Shown in pieces: positions 10,990 to 21,000 of a stretch of 64,000 nucleotides of DNA. A program made the position numbers and the translations under genes. Within the stretch, counting starts at the first letter, position 1; every line of letters starts with the position of its first letter. Source of the DNA: Bryoerythrophyllum caledonicum (Eukaryota; Streptophyta; Bryopsida; Pottiales; Pottiaceae); NCBI GenBank assembly GCA_963971425.1, contig OZ020514.1, positions 25,408,602 to 25,472,601 of the forward strand, in the 5' to 3' direction. The notes below the pieces were generated by a model. It was not told the DNA's origin and did no database searches. It was given only the letters and a program-made list of their open reading frames with translations.

Positions 10990-11788
10990 CCTGTGAAGAA
11001 GCTGCCAGACCATCATGAGGACCTGATGATTCACCCCTTTTACCAACAATAGCATCAGAAAACGTGGGCACTTTCTTAGGAGGGCTGAATGGCACTAGAT
11101 CGGCACTGGCGTCCTCGAAAATGCTTTGCATCATAGGCTCGTCGGTGCCCTCGGCACCTGTGGAATCTGTAACCCGTACATGAAGTTCAGGAGGAATAGT
11201 AGGATGCAACGTCTGCAGATTCGCTAGTGTGGCGGCTGTTGCCAATGTCGCCGTGCCATCAAGCTGTTGTGCAGCCTCCACTAGGAGGCTGGTGGAGGGC
11301 AGAGAAGAGGGATCAACCCGCTATGCTGTAGGTCGATCATCGGTTGGTGGTACAACCCTTGGTGTGACCCTGCGGGATTTCCTAGTTCTAGGACCAGTGG
11401 GTACACTAGGTACACCGGTTGACGGTGGAGAATGGACATGATCTTCATTTTGTTGCATCTCATCATCCTCGGCCAAAAGGCCTGCCTCCCTTAGTAGAGT
11501 CGGCTCCACAGCATCGAGGACATGTACAACTAAATCGCTCCTAGATACATTCGGGATTGCAGATGCCTTTACAAAGAACGGGTGATCTTCTTCCACTGTA
11601 GAAGACTGCATCAAAGAAGGATCGAGGTAATCGGGGTCCGGAAGCTGCGACCAAGAATAACAGTCTGTGAGTTCGACGTCCCAGTCAGGATTTGCAAACC
11701 CGAATCCAGCACTCCGCATTGAAGGGGGACGGAAGAGAGGATCAAGCCTGAATCGCTCCAGATCGGGATGAATATAGGGATTATTTAC
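10990..11788 (-). pseudogene. Low-complexity linker exon of composite locus 1
   Basis: Acceptor GGATCCAG precedes 11788. The donor is CAGG|GTTAGT at 10989. One frame is open throughout except for TAG at 11321-11323. The start reads VNNPYIHPDLERFRLDP. The exon has an acidic stretch (EDDEMQQNEDHVHSPP), a basic one (RTRKSRRVTPRVVPP) and an Ala/Thr-rich segment. There is no recognisable domain. It lies where the Ser/Pro-rich linker exon (57820-58864) sits in composite locus 2. Confidence 0.5.
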
Positions 11789-11873
11789 CTGGATCCGGCA
11801 GAGAATATGGATTACTAAAGTGGCTGAAAAAGTAATGACTCTATGGCAGACTTGAAAAAAACCAAGGGAAGGC

Positions 11874-11924
11874 GACCGGAGGATCCCCCGGTCCATGCAA
11901 GGAGGACCGGCGGATCCCCCGGTC
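11874..11924. repeat. Two adjacent P2 palindromes in intron
   Basis: Copies at 11874-11893 and 11905-11924 (GACCGGCGGATCCCCCGGTC in the second), 31 bp apart, upstream of the acceptor at 11789. Confidence 0.85.
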
Positions 11925-12233
11925 CATAAAAGGGAAGAGAGAAATTTCAAGCAAAGATTTGAAGATTGTTACCGGGAAAGAAGATGTGTATGCACTCATC
12001 CCGCGACCATCTAGAGCCTGAGATGCCTGCAGCAGGAGGGATATCGAGAATGAAAAAGAAATATCCGATCAAGAGAGACAAGAGCAATTTACCGTCCATT
12101 AAAAGCATAATTTTGTACAGAAAGTATTTAAGCTATCGATTACGTCTAGTTCATGAGTTTGGAGTTAGTAATTGCATCATACATCGTCAGTGCTTTGATC
12201 GGCACCACCAGATTCTCCGTGTTGATCAATATC

Positions 12234-12835
12234 TTAAGCTTCATCTTGGGTTTCCCTAGGAATCTGGGTGAGCAGCAACACCTCCTGCTCTGCTGCGTCG
12301 TCGTTATCCCGTCCGTGTGACGATTCCCCGACCCCAAGTTTCGGGAGCTCGCCTTCCACCTCCACCTCAACGTGACGCTCATTCGAGGGGTCGATCTCTT
12401 GCACTTTAGGCTGACCTGCAACATCTCTCTCTAAAGATGGAGAATCCGAATGTTCAGATCCCATCGACGTTCCCCTATGATCCAAATCCGCACCCGACCC
12501 CGAATCTGTGTGATTAGAATCTGAGTCCGAGTCACGTCTTCCACGTGGTGGGGGGCATCAAAATCCAAATTCCGCTTGGAGCGCAAGTTCTCCTGACGCG
12601 TTATGGCGACTCCACCAGCCTTCTGACCGCCCGTTCGACGTGCTTCGGCTCGCTCCTTCTTTTGCGGTGTCTTTCGCTTACTCTTTTGCAGAGTCTTCTG
12701 CTTCTTCGGTGTTAGTTGAGGAGGTGCCGTGAGGGTAAGCACAACTCGAGATTCTCAGATCGCAGAAGCTCTGGAATGAGCACGAGCCTCATCAAGCTTG
12801 TCGTAGACGATCTCGAGGACTTGTGCGTCCTTAGT
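12234..12835 (-). pseudogene. Charged linker exon(s) of composite locus 1
   Basis: After a possible acceptor TTGCAG the frame reads TKDAQVLEIVYDKLDEAR, hits TGA at 12755-12757, and continues in the same register through a Lys/Arg-rich region (PKKQKTLQKSKRKTPQKK). Around 12550 the plausible coding register changes to an Asp/Ser-rich segment (DSDSNHTDSGSG) and an acidic tail (VEVEVEGELPKLG) that ends at TAA 12234. This is nuclear-type low-complexity sequence. One nonsense codon and one frameshift are visible. Confidence 0.4.
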
Positions 12836-12869
12836 CTGCAATCAAAGAAACAACTTGAGTTGAGATTAC

Positions 12870-13547
12870 CCAATCCATGATATAGCTGAACCCCCGCCAA
12901 CGTTCACAATGACATCGTTCTTCTTCCCGAGCGGGCCAATCAGTTGGTTAACCGCTTCGATGTTGTCATTGCCGCGGCTGTCCTCAACCCATAGAGTGCT
13001 TGCATCCTTGAAGTCTGCTACGTCAAGAACATGCTGGTAAACCAATTCATTACCAAAGAATCTACGGAAGCTGTTTTCCGCGTTGATATTCAGGATCGTG
13101 ACCATAAAGGAAGTTGAAGTACAAGGGTAGGGTAGGCTCAGGAGTTGAAGGATTAGTGAAGCCATCAGTCCCAGACGTAATATACAACGTCGAGGTACAC
13201 TGCCACACTTGCTGCTGCTGGATAGCCTTAGCCTGCTCCGACACAACATTCTTTACTTCCACCATCCCATCTCGATGGGTGATGAACACCCCAGCGAGCA
13301 ATGGCCTCCTGAATTTTTGTTTGTCCTTATACTCCATTGCACCCAAAGTACGGTTGACCTGATCTTTGATGTTCCAGCTGGTACCTCGCGACTCTTGATT
13401 GACGAAGCTGTAGACAACCACGGCCGTTGAACCTTCGATGTACCAGTTCAAGAGAGACCCGTGTTTGAGAGTCCTCTCCAGGTCTCCTGATTTCCGGTTC
13501 ATCACCCAAATACTCAGTCACAATTGCCCCTAGCCTCTCAACCCATG
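12870..13547 (-). pseudogene. Middle exon of the ParB-like gene, composite locus 1
   Basis: The register from 13505 reads LLNWYIEGSTAVVVYSFVNQESR and RPLLAGVFITHRDG, which parallels LYAPSVFIPDDESNFVIETE and RPIVHVGILFNQHG in 58994-60286. Near 13110 the register shifts to ENSFRRFFGNELVYQHVLDV and ends in SAISWIG before donor GTAATC. The exon edge matches the paralogue's VTTLAL|GTAAGT. The possible following intron (12836-12869) is only 34 bp. Function unknown. Confidence 0.5.
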
Positions 13548-13609
13548 CTTGCAATATAATGTTTCAACTAAGTCAGATTGGAGGAAAATGATTGTGATTA
13601 AAGCAGAGC

Positions 13610-13629
13610 GACCGGAGGATCCTCCGGTC
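13610..13629. repeat. Perfect 20-bp P2 palindrome in conserved intron
   Basis: GACCGGAGGATCCTCCGGTC, a perfect palindrome, lies in the intron that starts at donor AAG|GTTAGT (13675). The same intron in the paralogues at 60.3 and 29.9 kb carries other palindromes. Confidence 0.9.
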
Positions 13630-13675
13630 TAAATCTAAGGGGAAGAAAGTTGGAAGAATATCAATCGAGACTAAC

Positions 13676-15032
13676 CTTAAACTCGGGCGTGTTAGGATTA
13701 CCCCGAACCGACGGCCTTGGGCAGCCAGCTTCTTTCCAGCTCTCCTGCGTGGTTGTTAGCTGGGTAAGGTAATTATCCTCGGTTCGACTGCCAGCAAGGT
13801 CTTGGTTGAGTACTCGGGAATAATATACGAGGCTTCCAAAATTTGATGGTTTCGCCCACACGATGGTGACCACAAAGTTCCACGCATCCTCGGCGTCTCT
13901 AGGACTGAGGCTTCCCTCGTTAATAAGAACCTTGTGCGCAGCAACACAGTGTTGGCCACCAATGATGTAGTAGTGGGTCCGTATGTTGATGTCGTTCTTC
14001 GTTGGTTTCTGCTCGAGGTACACTACGGGCCTATATGCTGGATCATCGTCATCTGCCTCATGAGGAGGTCTCCGAATCAGCATCACGTACAGATGCTGCA
14101 ACGAGGCCTGGAAGGAAGGCATAGTCCTCTTCTGATCTACAAGTTGAGCAACTTGAAGCTGATCGAGTGGACGATACACCACCTTCCTCGCAGGTGCTTT
14201 GTGCAGGCAATCAATGTCAATAGTCATATCGGTGTTCTCATCCGCCTCCTTCATTAGGCGCCTACCAAAGATGTGCAGCTCTGCGAACGCCTTCTTGTAC
14301 AACGCCTTCACTTATTGCAGATCTTTCGGAGAGTACTTTGTAACCGTTGTGTGAGACAAGGCCACAACCGTCGCCAATGTCATGCCATCCTCCTTCGGAT
14401 CCGACTTCTTCTTCGGAGGCTTCTTCTTTGAAGGCTTGCCTTCACTAGCAGTAGCGGTGATTGATGGCCTCTTCTGTATCTTTGTAGGTGTTGGCGGATC
14501 GTTCTTCCTCTGGTTTGCGTTGGCACTGTCGCGCTCGGCCCGCAGTTCGGCCCGCAGTTCGGCCCAGTTTGACGCAACGATGTAAGGATCTGGTTCCATT
14601 CGCAAGACTTGGAATCCAAAGTCGAGAACAGTCGAGCAGTGTCTGGGGCTCAAAATCGAGGATCATATAACAAGGCCATAGACCCTACAACATCCAGTAC
14701 TGAGCACAAACTTGCTGATGAGAAGAAGAAACAGGTCTGACTCCTCAAATCGCTTCAGATCCAGCACCTCAAGGTGTTTCGTCGATAGCACGAATGGATT
14801 GCCAGGGTCCTCGCTTTGTATCGCAATAACAGGAGCAATCCGAATAAAATCCTTCTTGCAGTCCTTCTCCCAAGCCAAGCCCCACTCGAAGACATTTTCT
14901 GCTAAGAAAAATGCAAGGGGTTCAAATTCCTCGTGTTGATAATCAAATTTCTTCAGCCCTATTGTGATCACAGGTTCAAGCTTCACTGGACACCAATCAG
15001 GGTTCATATCTTGCTTCTTGATATAGTTTTGG
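13676..15032 (-). pseudogene. ParB/sulfiredoxin-like protein, two in-frame stops (composite locus 1)
   Basis: The exon opens after TTTTCCGCAG at 15032 and ends at donor AAG|GTTAGT. The register is continuous except for TGA at 14663-14665 and TAA at 14312-14314. The intact paralogue at 39221-40318 has Ser and Lys there. Order: VFEWGLAWEKD and RIAPV (N-terminal module), a basic Lys/Pro linker (KPSKKKPPKKKSDPK), then VVYRPLDQLQVAQLVDQKRT and HYYIIGGQHCVAAHKVL. The last block resembles the GxHR box of ParB/sulfiredoxin-like folds, with GQH in place of GHR. That assignment is an inference; DNA binding or nucleotide use is not shown. The 5' intron carries the P2 array. Confidence 0.6.
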
Positions 15033-15216
15033 CTGCGGAAAACGACAACCGCAAACAAAATTTACAAAACCATTATACAATCTACTCGACAAAATTTCAT
15101 GCTCCGGGTGGCAATTGACATGAAGAGATTCAAATATGTAAATGTAGTCAGCCAAATTATCATTCAGAGTCCAAAGGGTAAAATACATTCCAGAGAGACA
15201 ATTGATACATGTATAG

Positions 15217-15696
15217 GACCGGAGGATCCTCCGGTCAATGAAGAGTCCGAAACACAATAAAGCAGAAAGAGAAAATGGAAGGGACCGGAGGATCCTTCGG
15301 TCTCAAAAGAGTCCAAAAAACAAAGAAACAAACAGAAAAGATGGAAGGGACCGGCGGATCCTTCGGTCAACATAGAGTCCAGAACATTTTGACACAAAAT
15401 TACAAATAGAGGGGACCAAAGGATCCTCCGGTCTCCATATACTCTAGAAATTTGGACTCACAAAGCTCAAATGTAGGAAACCGGAGGATCCTCCGGTCTT
15501 CAAAGACTAGACAACGTAAAGATACACAAAGCTGAAATGGAGGAAACCGGAGGATCCTCCGGTCTCCACGGACTCCTGAATGGAAAGACAAACAAAGGTG
15601 AAATGGAGGGGACCGGAGGATCCTCCGGTCACCACAGACTCTAGAACGTACAGACAAATAAAGTTGAAATGGAGGGGACCAGAGGATCCTCCAGTC
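15217..15696. repeat. P2 palindrome array, eight units of 65-66 bp
   Basis: Copies start at 15217, 15283, 15349, 15414, 15479, 15545, 15611 and 15677. The consensus is the 20-bp palindrome GACCGGAGGATCCTCCGGTC. Spacer sequences of about 46 bp are only loosely alike (AGAGTCC, AAATGGAGG recur), so the palindrome is the conserved part. The array lies in the intron between the candidate 5' exon (about 16.0 kb) and the first coding exon (15032) of composite locus 1. Confidence 0.95.
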
Positions 15697-15968
15697 TCCT
15701 CAGAGTCTCCTAATATGCAATAATTTACCCTAACAACCTACTTTGAGGACCAGACTGCATCCATTGTCCGTACAGTACTTTCTTGATTCTGAACTTCTGT
15801 TTTCCGTCAAGCTTTGGCACAGGTTCTAAGTGACGTCGAAGATATTATCAATCGGTCCGTAAGCATTCTTCTTACATCACTAGATATGAATGGGTAACAT
15901 AAACCAATCTTGTGTCGATAAGTTTGTAGCAAACATCAATCTCATGTTCTATATAATTTGAAACGTAC

Positions 15969-16155
15969 CTCTGGAGGAACTCCGGCACTCGCACGATTGC
16001 TCCTGAAGAAACGCCTGCCATGATACCGACAATTTGCGTTTCACAGAATTATAACAACAGCGTAGGTTTGAAATATATTTGTCCGGGAATACCAGGAGGT
16101 TTGTACAATCAGAACCTGGACAAAACCTTGATACAAAACAGAAATTCTGAATCAA
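15969..16155 (-). other. Candidate 5' exon of composite locus 1
   Basis: A donor CAGAG|GTACGT falls at 15968 on the minus strand. The open frame before it ends in WQAFLQEQSCECRSSSRG. It lies between the GC-rich region at 16.2-16.8 kb and the P2 array, where a first exon or leader would be expected. Coding status is uncertain. Confidence 0.35.
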
Positions 16156-16221
16156 TAAACAAGTTTTTGCATACCCGAATTCAATGTCGCTAGTTTAGGA
16201 ACGCCACGCCCGTTTGTAACG

Positions 16222-16827
16222 ATGCGGCCCTCGAAGTTGCACCAAGATCCTTCCAAATCTCACCCTTTCGCGGCGCTAACAGTAGTTTCTCGAGAGCCTT
16301 TCGCTCCTAATCTGACGGCTCAGAATTCTTCCCACTCTCACAGGATGCGCAACTATCGCACAATACTCACAACGCAACTCTCGCCTAGTGCACAGATTCC
16401 TTACAGCTCGTCACAGCGCAATTCTAAGACAATAGCACTGCGAAAGTTGACTCGCACGAGACGTTCCTCACAGCTCCTCACTGCTCACAGCTCCTCAAAG
16501 CTGCTATCACCTTCTCGCAACACAACACCATCCATCGCACCGCAATGCAATCCACCGCAACGCAAGTGTGAAAAAGCGCACTCAGAAACATGTCCAGCAA
16601 GAACTTGGAAATGGCGACGGGGGGAGGGGAAAATGGCGATGGCAAGTGGAAAGAGATGGGCGACCGCGTGTGGAGTTCGGCTGCACAAGAGTGCAGACTT
16701 AGGCCTCTCGAAGTTTCGGGTGGAGAATCAATTAGGTCGTGCTTCGCTTAGCGTGGAGCCGTATAGTGTAGAGTACAGAGAGCTAATTAGCGCCATTGAG
16801 AAATCCAATGGTCTCTCATGGCAGTAG
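16222..16827. promoter_or_regulatory. CpG-richer region upstream of composite locus 1
   Basis: This stretch is richer in CG and GC than its flanks. It holds a 201-codon plus-strand open frame of unlikely composition (Ser/Thr/Arg-rich). Its place, directly 5' of the minus-strand locus, fits a promoter or transcription start region. A similar region lies 5' of the 40.3-kb gene (41.4-41.9 kb). The promoter role is inferred from position and composition only. Confidence 0.3.
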
Positions 16828-16919
16828 CTGTTTGGACAATTATAATTAGGGACACCTCCATGTTGTTAACATTCTGTGAAATTTTTGGAATGAAAGTGGT
16901 TGGTGTCTTTTTTGAAAAC

Positions 16920-18020
16920 ATGTCCTTGTCATTTGATGATGGTTTGTTTCTTGGATTCATGTGTAAGCATTAGTTCACCATTTTCTCAAGGAAATTATTG
17001 TATTGCCTCCGTCGATTTAATTCTCAAATCTGAAGATTGTGGACATTCTATCAAGAGCAAAGGGAATTTGTTGTTTTCTGCTGCTACAACTCATTCAACA
17101 ATGGACTATTCCAAAGCTCCACTCAACAATGAAGAGGTGAACACTCCGCCAACAAAGTTACGTATTACTTCCGTGAGCTCACCTTCTCCTCTTCGGCCTC
17201 GTCATATGTTTGCGTCTCCCGAAAATGAAAGTCGATGGGCAATTGGAGGTTAGCAAATTGCATTCGACGATGATGAGGCGCCGACCCCCGTTCGTCGTTG
17301 CGTGGTAAAGCATGCCCCCCGCCCTCCTTCTGCACATCAGGTTGCTTGTAGATGCATACAATGAGCTTGGGCAGAGCTGATTATGCAACGTTTGCATGCA
17401 CTTCTGTTGATACGTAGCTTTTTCTTTGATGGCAGGGTCCAGTTCTAAAATCTGAGGTTGTTGTCGCATTACCTTCTTCCATTGACATGTGTGCAAAGGT
17501 GCCCGGCGGGCTTAATGTCTTTGTGCCTGGTATTGGTGTTGATCATTTGGGGTCGGATCTTCTCTCTTCCCATGAGATTTCAGCTGGTTCAACCAGGGTT
17601 TGTTCACCATTTTCTTGCATTGTTTTGAATGGAACATATATTTGCATATTCAGCTCCATTCGAGCTGATATCTTGCAGATCATGCTTATCAGTGCATCAA
17701 ACTCTCGAATTCCGTCGCGCCATTGTATTATTCAATAAGATATCTTAGTGGTGTTAACTTGTGATGGTTGACTTAATTCCATATTCACCTCCGTTCGAGC
17801 TGATTCTTTGTTCTATTTTGCTAGGTTCCACACGTCGAGCATCCAAGTCCTTCTTTGTGTGTGCCCTTCCAAGGTTTCCATTTGAATGCAATGTCAGAAC
17901 GGCCACGTCCTCGGCTTGTTTCGAGGAAGAGTAGAGAGAATAGAACGACATCATTGGCTCCATCCCGTCGCCACCCGCTTCCACAGCCTAAGTCTGTGGA
18001 ACGTAAGAAGGGATAGTCCA
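16920..18020 (+). pseudogene. Decayed paralogue of the 3.4-kb basic protein gene
   Basis: 17101-17250 reads MDYSKAPLNNEEVNTPP and SVSSPSPLRPRHMFASPEN. This matches IMDFSKQKVDDGF and VASPSPLKRMFAV of the gene at 3429-4172 in order and spacing. Downstream, 17891-18016 gives a basic stretch (SERPRPRLVSRKSREN) like the basic linker of that gene, but stops and register changes separate the pieces and the Cys cluster is not found. Two short inverted repeats with a GAGCTGA-type arm lie at about 17.65 and 17.78 kb. Confidence 0.45.
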
Positions 18021-21000
18021 CTGTTTAGCGAAGTTATTCCCTGCCAAGAATTCAAGCCGTCCATCAGCAATGTTGTGGGCATAATTAGATGCTCTAGGGG
18101 ATGGAGATTATGATTCAATTTGGATAAGAGATGCATAAGATTGGTTCTTCCTTGTAGTGCAACATTTGAAATCGGTATTGCAAATGTTCTTCCATATAAG
18201 TGCTAATGAATTCAAGTTTAATATAATGAAGGTGCTATTTAGCTCGATCAGAGTTGAATTTTCCAACGCTCAGACATATGCATCTATTTTTGGGTTATAT
18301 AATACTCAATAAAGGATGTAATAAGAGAATATTCCTTCATTTACTTTCTATTTTTGTCGTATGCAAAATGTATATTCCTTCTATACTAAAGCACATGCAG
18401 TGTTAGTGTATTATGTGCATGTTTAGCTCTCTCCATTCACATCTGGGTTTCAACTTAAGCGTGAGCGCTTGTGACTGCCTGAGCGCTAGTCGGTGCGAGA
18501 GCGCTCGTGGGTAGGTCCGCGCTTGTAAGTGCATGAGCGCTTATGCGTGCGTGAGCGCTTGTGAGTGCGTGAGGGCTTGTGAGTACGTAAGCGCTTGTGA
18601 GTGCGTGAGCACTGGTCAGTGCGAGAGCGCTTCTGAATGCGTGAGGGCTTGTGAGTGCGTGAGCGCTTGTGAGTGCGCGAGCGCTTGTGAGTGCGTGAGC
18701 GCTTGTGAGTGCGTGAGCGCTTGTCAGTGCGTGAACGCTGGTGAGTGCGTGAGCGCTTGTAAATGCCTGAGCGCGGGTGAGTGCGTGGCCGGTGGTGAGT
18801 GCGTAAGCGCTTGGGAGTGCGTGAGCGCTTCTCAGTGCCTGAGCGCTTATGAGTGCATGAGCGCTGGTGAGTGCGTAACCGCTAGTGAATGCATAAGCGC
18901 TGGTCAGTGCGTCAGCGCTTGTAAGTGCCTCAGCGCTTGTGAGTGCGTAAGCGCTTGAGAGTGCGTGAGCGCTGTTGAGTGCGTGAGCGCTGGTGAGTGC
19001 GTGAGCGCTGATGAGTGCGTGAGCGCTGGTGAGTGCGTGACCGCTGGAGAGTGCGTGGGCGCTTGTGAGTGCGTGAGCGCATGTGAGTGCCTGAGCGCTT
19101 GTGAGTGCGTCAGCGCTTGTAAGTGCGTGAGCGCTTGTGAGTGCGTAAGCGCTTGTAAGTGCGTCAGTATTGGTTAGTACCTGAGCACTGGTCAGTACGT
19201 GAGCGCTGGTGAATACGTCAGCGCTGGTGAGTGTGTAAGCGGTTGTGGGTGCGTGAGCGGTCGTGAGTGCGAGGGCGCTTGTGAGTGCGTGAGCGCTTTT
19301 AAGTGCGTGAGTGCGTGAGCGCTGGTGAGTGCATGAGCGCAGGTGAGTGCGTGAGCGCTGGTGAGTGCGTGAGCGCTGGTGAGTGCGTGAGCGCTGGTGA
19401 GTGCGTGAGCGCTGGTGAGTGCGTGAGCGCCTGTGAGTGCGGGAGCGCTTGGGAGTGCGTGAGCGCTGGTGAGTGCGTGAGTGCTATTGAGTGCGTGAGC
19501 GCTATTGAGTGCAAGAGCGCGGGTGAGTGCCTGAGCGCTGGTGAGTGTGTGAGCGCTGGTGAGTGTGTGAGCGTAGGAGAGTGTGTGAGCGCTGGTAAGT
19601 GCGTGGGCGCTTGCGAGTGCGTGAGCGCATGTGACTGCGTGAGTGCTTGTGAGTGCGTAAGCGCTTGTAAGTGCGTGAGCGCTTGTGAATGCGTAAGCGC
19701 TTCTAAGTGCGTCAGTATTGGTTAGTACCTGAGCACTGGTCAGTACGTGAGCGCTGGTGAATACGTCAGCGCTGGTAAGTGTGTAAGCGGTTGGGAGTGC
19801 GTGAGCGGTCGTGAGTGCGAGGGCGCTTGTGAGTGCGTGAGCGCTTTTAAGTGCGTGAGTGCGTGAGCGCTTGTGAGTGCGTGAGCGCTGATGAATGCAT
19901 GAGCGCTGGTGAGTGCTTAAGCGCTAGTGAATGCGTAAGCGTTGGTCAGTGCGCCAGCGCTTGTGAGTGCGTGAGCGCTGGTGAGTGCGTGAGCGCTGGT
20001 GAGTGCGTGAGCGCTGGTGAGTGCGTGAGCGCTGGAGAGTGCGTGAGCGCTGGAGAGTGCGTGAGCGCTGTTGAGTGCGTGAGCGCTTGTGAGTGCGTGA
20101 GCGCTGGTGAGTGCGTGAGCGCTAGTGAGTGCGTGAGCGCTGGTAAGTGCGTGAGCGCTGGTGAGTGCGTGAGCGCTCGTGAGTGCGTGAGCGCTGGTGA
20201 GTGCGTGAGCGCTTGTGAGTGCGGGAGCGCTTGGCAGTGCGTGAGCGCTATTGAGTGCGTGAGCGCTATTGAGTGCGTGAGCGCTATTGAGTGCGTGAGC
20301 GCTGGTGAGTGCGTGAGCGCTGGTGAGTGAGTGAGCGCTGGTGAGTGGGTGAGCGCAGGTGAGTGTGTGAGCGCATGTGACTGCATGAGCGCTTGTGAGT
20401 GAGTGAGCGCTTGTGAGTGCGTAAGCGCTTGTGAGTGCGTCTGCACTGGTCAGTACGTGAGCACTGGTCAGTACCTGAGCGATGGTCAGTACCTGAGCAC
20501 TGGTCAGTACCTGAGCATTGGTCAGTACGTAAGCGCTAGTGAATACGTCAGCGCTGGTGAGTGTGTCAGCGGTTGTGAGTGCGTGAGGGGTCGTGAGTGC
20601 GAGGACGCTTGTGAGTGCGTGAGCGCTTCTAAGTGCGTGAGTGCGTGAGCGCGTGTGAGTGCGTGAGCGCGTGTGAGTGCGTGAGCGCTTGTGAGTGCGT
20701 GAGCGCTGGTGAGTGGGTGAGCGCTGGTGAGTGCGTGAGCGCTTGTGAGTGCGTGAGCGCTGGTGAGTGCGTCAGCGCTGGTGAGTGCGTGAGCGCTTGT
20801 GAGTGCGTGAGCGCTGGTGAGTGCGTGAGCGCTGATGAGTGCGTGAGCGCTGGTGAGTGCGTGAAGGATTGTGAGTGCGGGAGCGCTTGGGAGTGCGTGA
20901 GCGCTGGTGAGTGCGTGAGTGCTATTGAGTGCGTGAGCGCTATTGAGTGCAAGAGCGCTGGTGAGTGCCTGAGCGCTGGTGAGTGCGTGAGCGCTTGTGA

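Noticed and set aside
15217..15696. CRISPR array (regular palindromic repeats with spacers)
   Set aside because: Eukaryotic context with introns. The spacers are related to one another, the repeats vary, and no cas genes are present.
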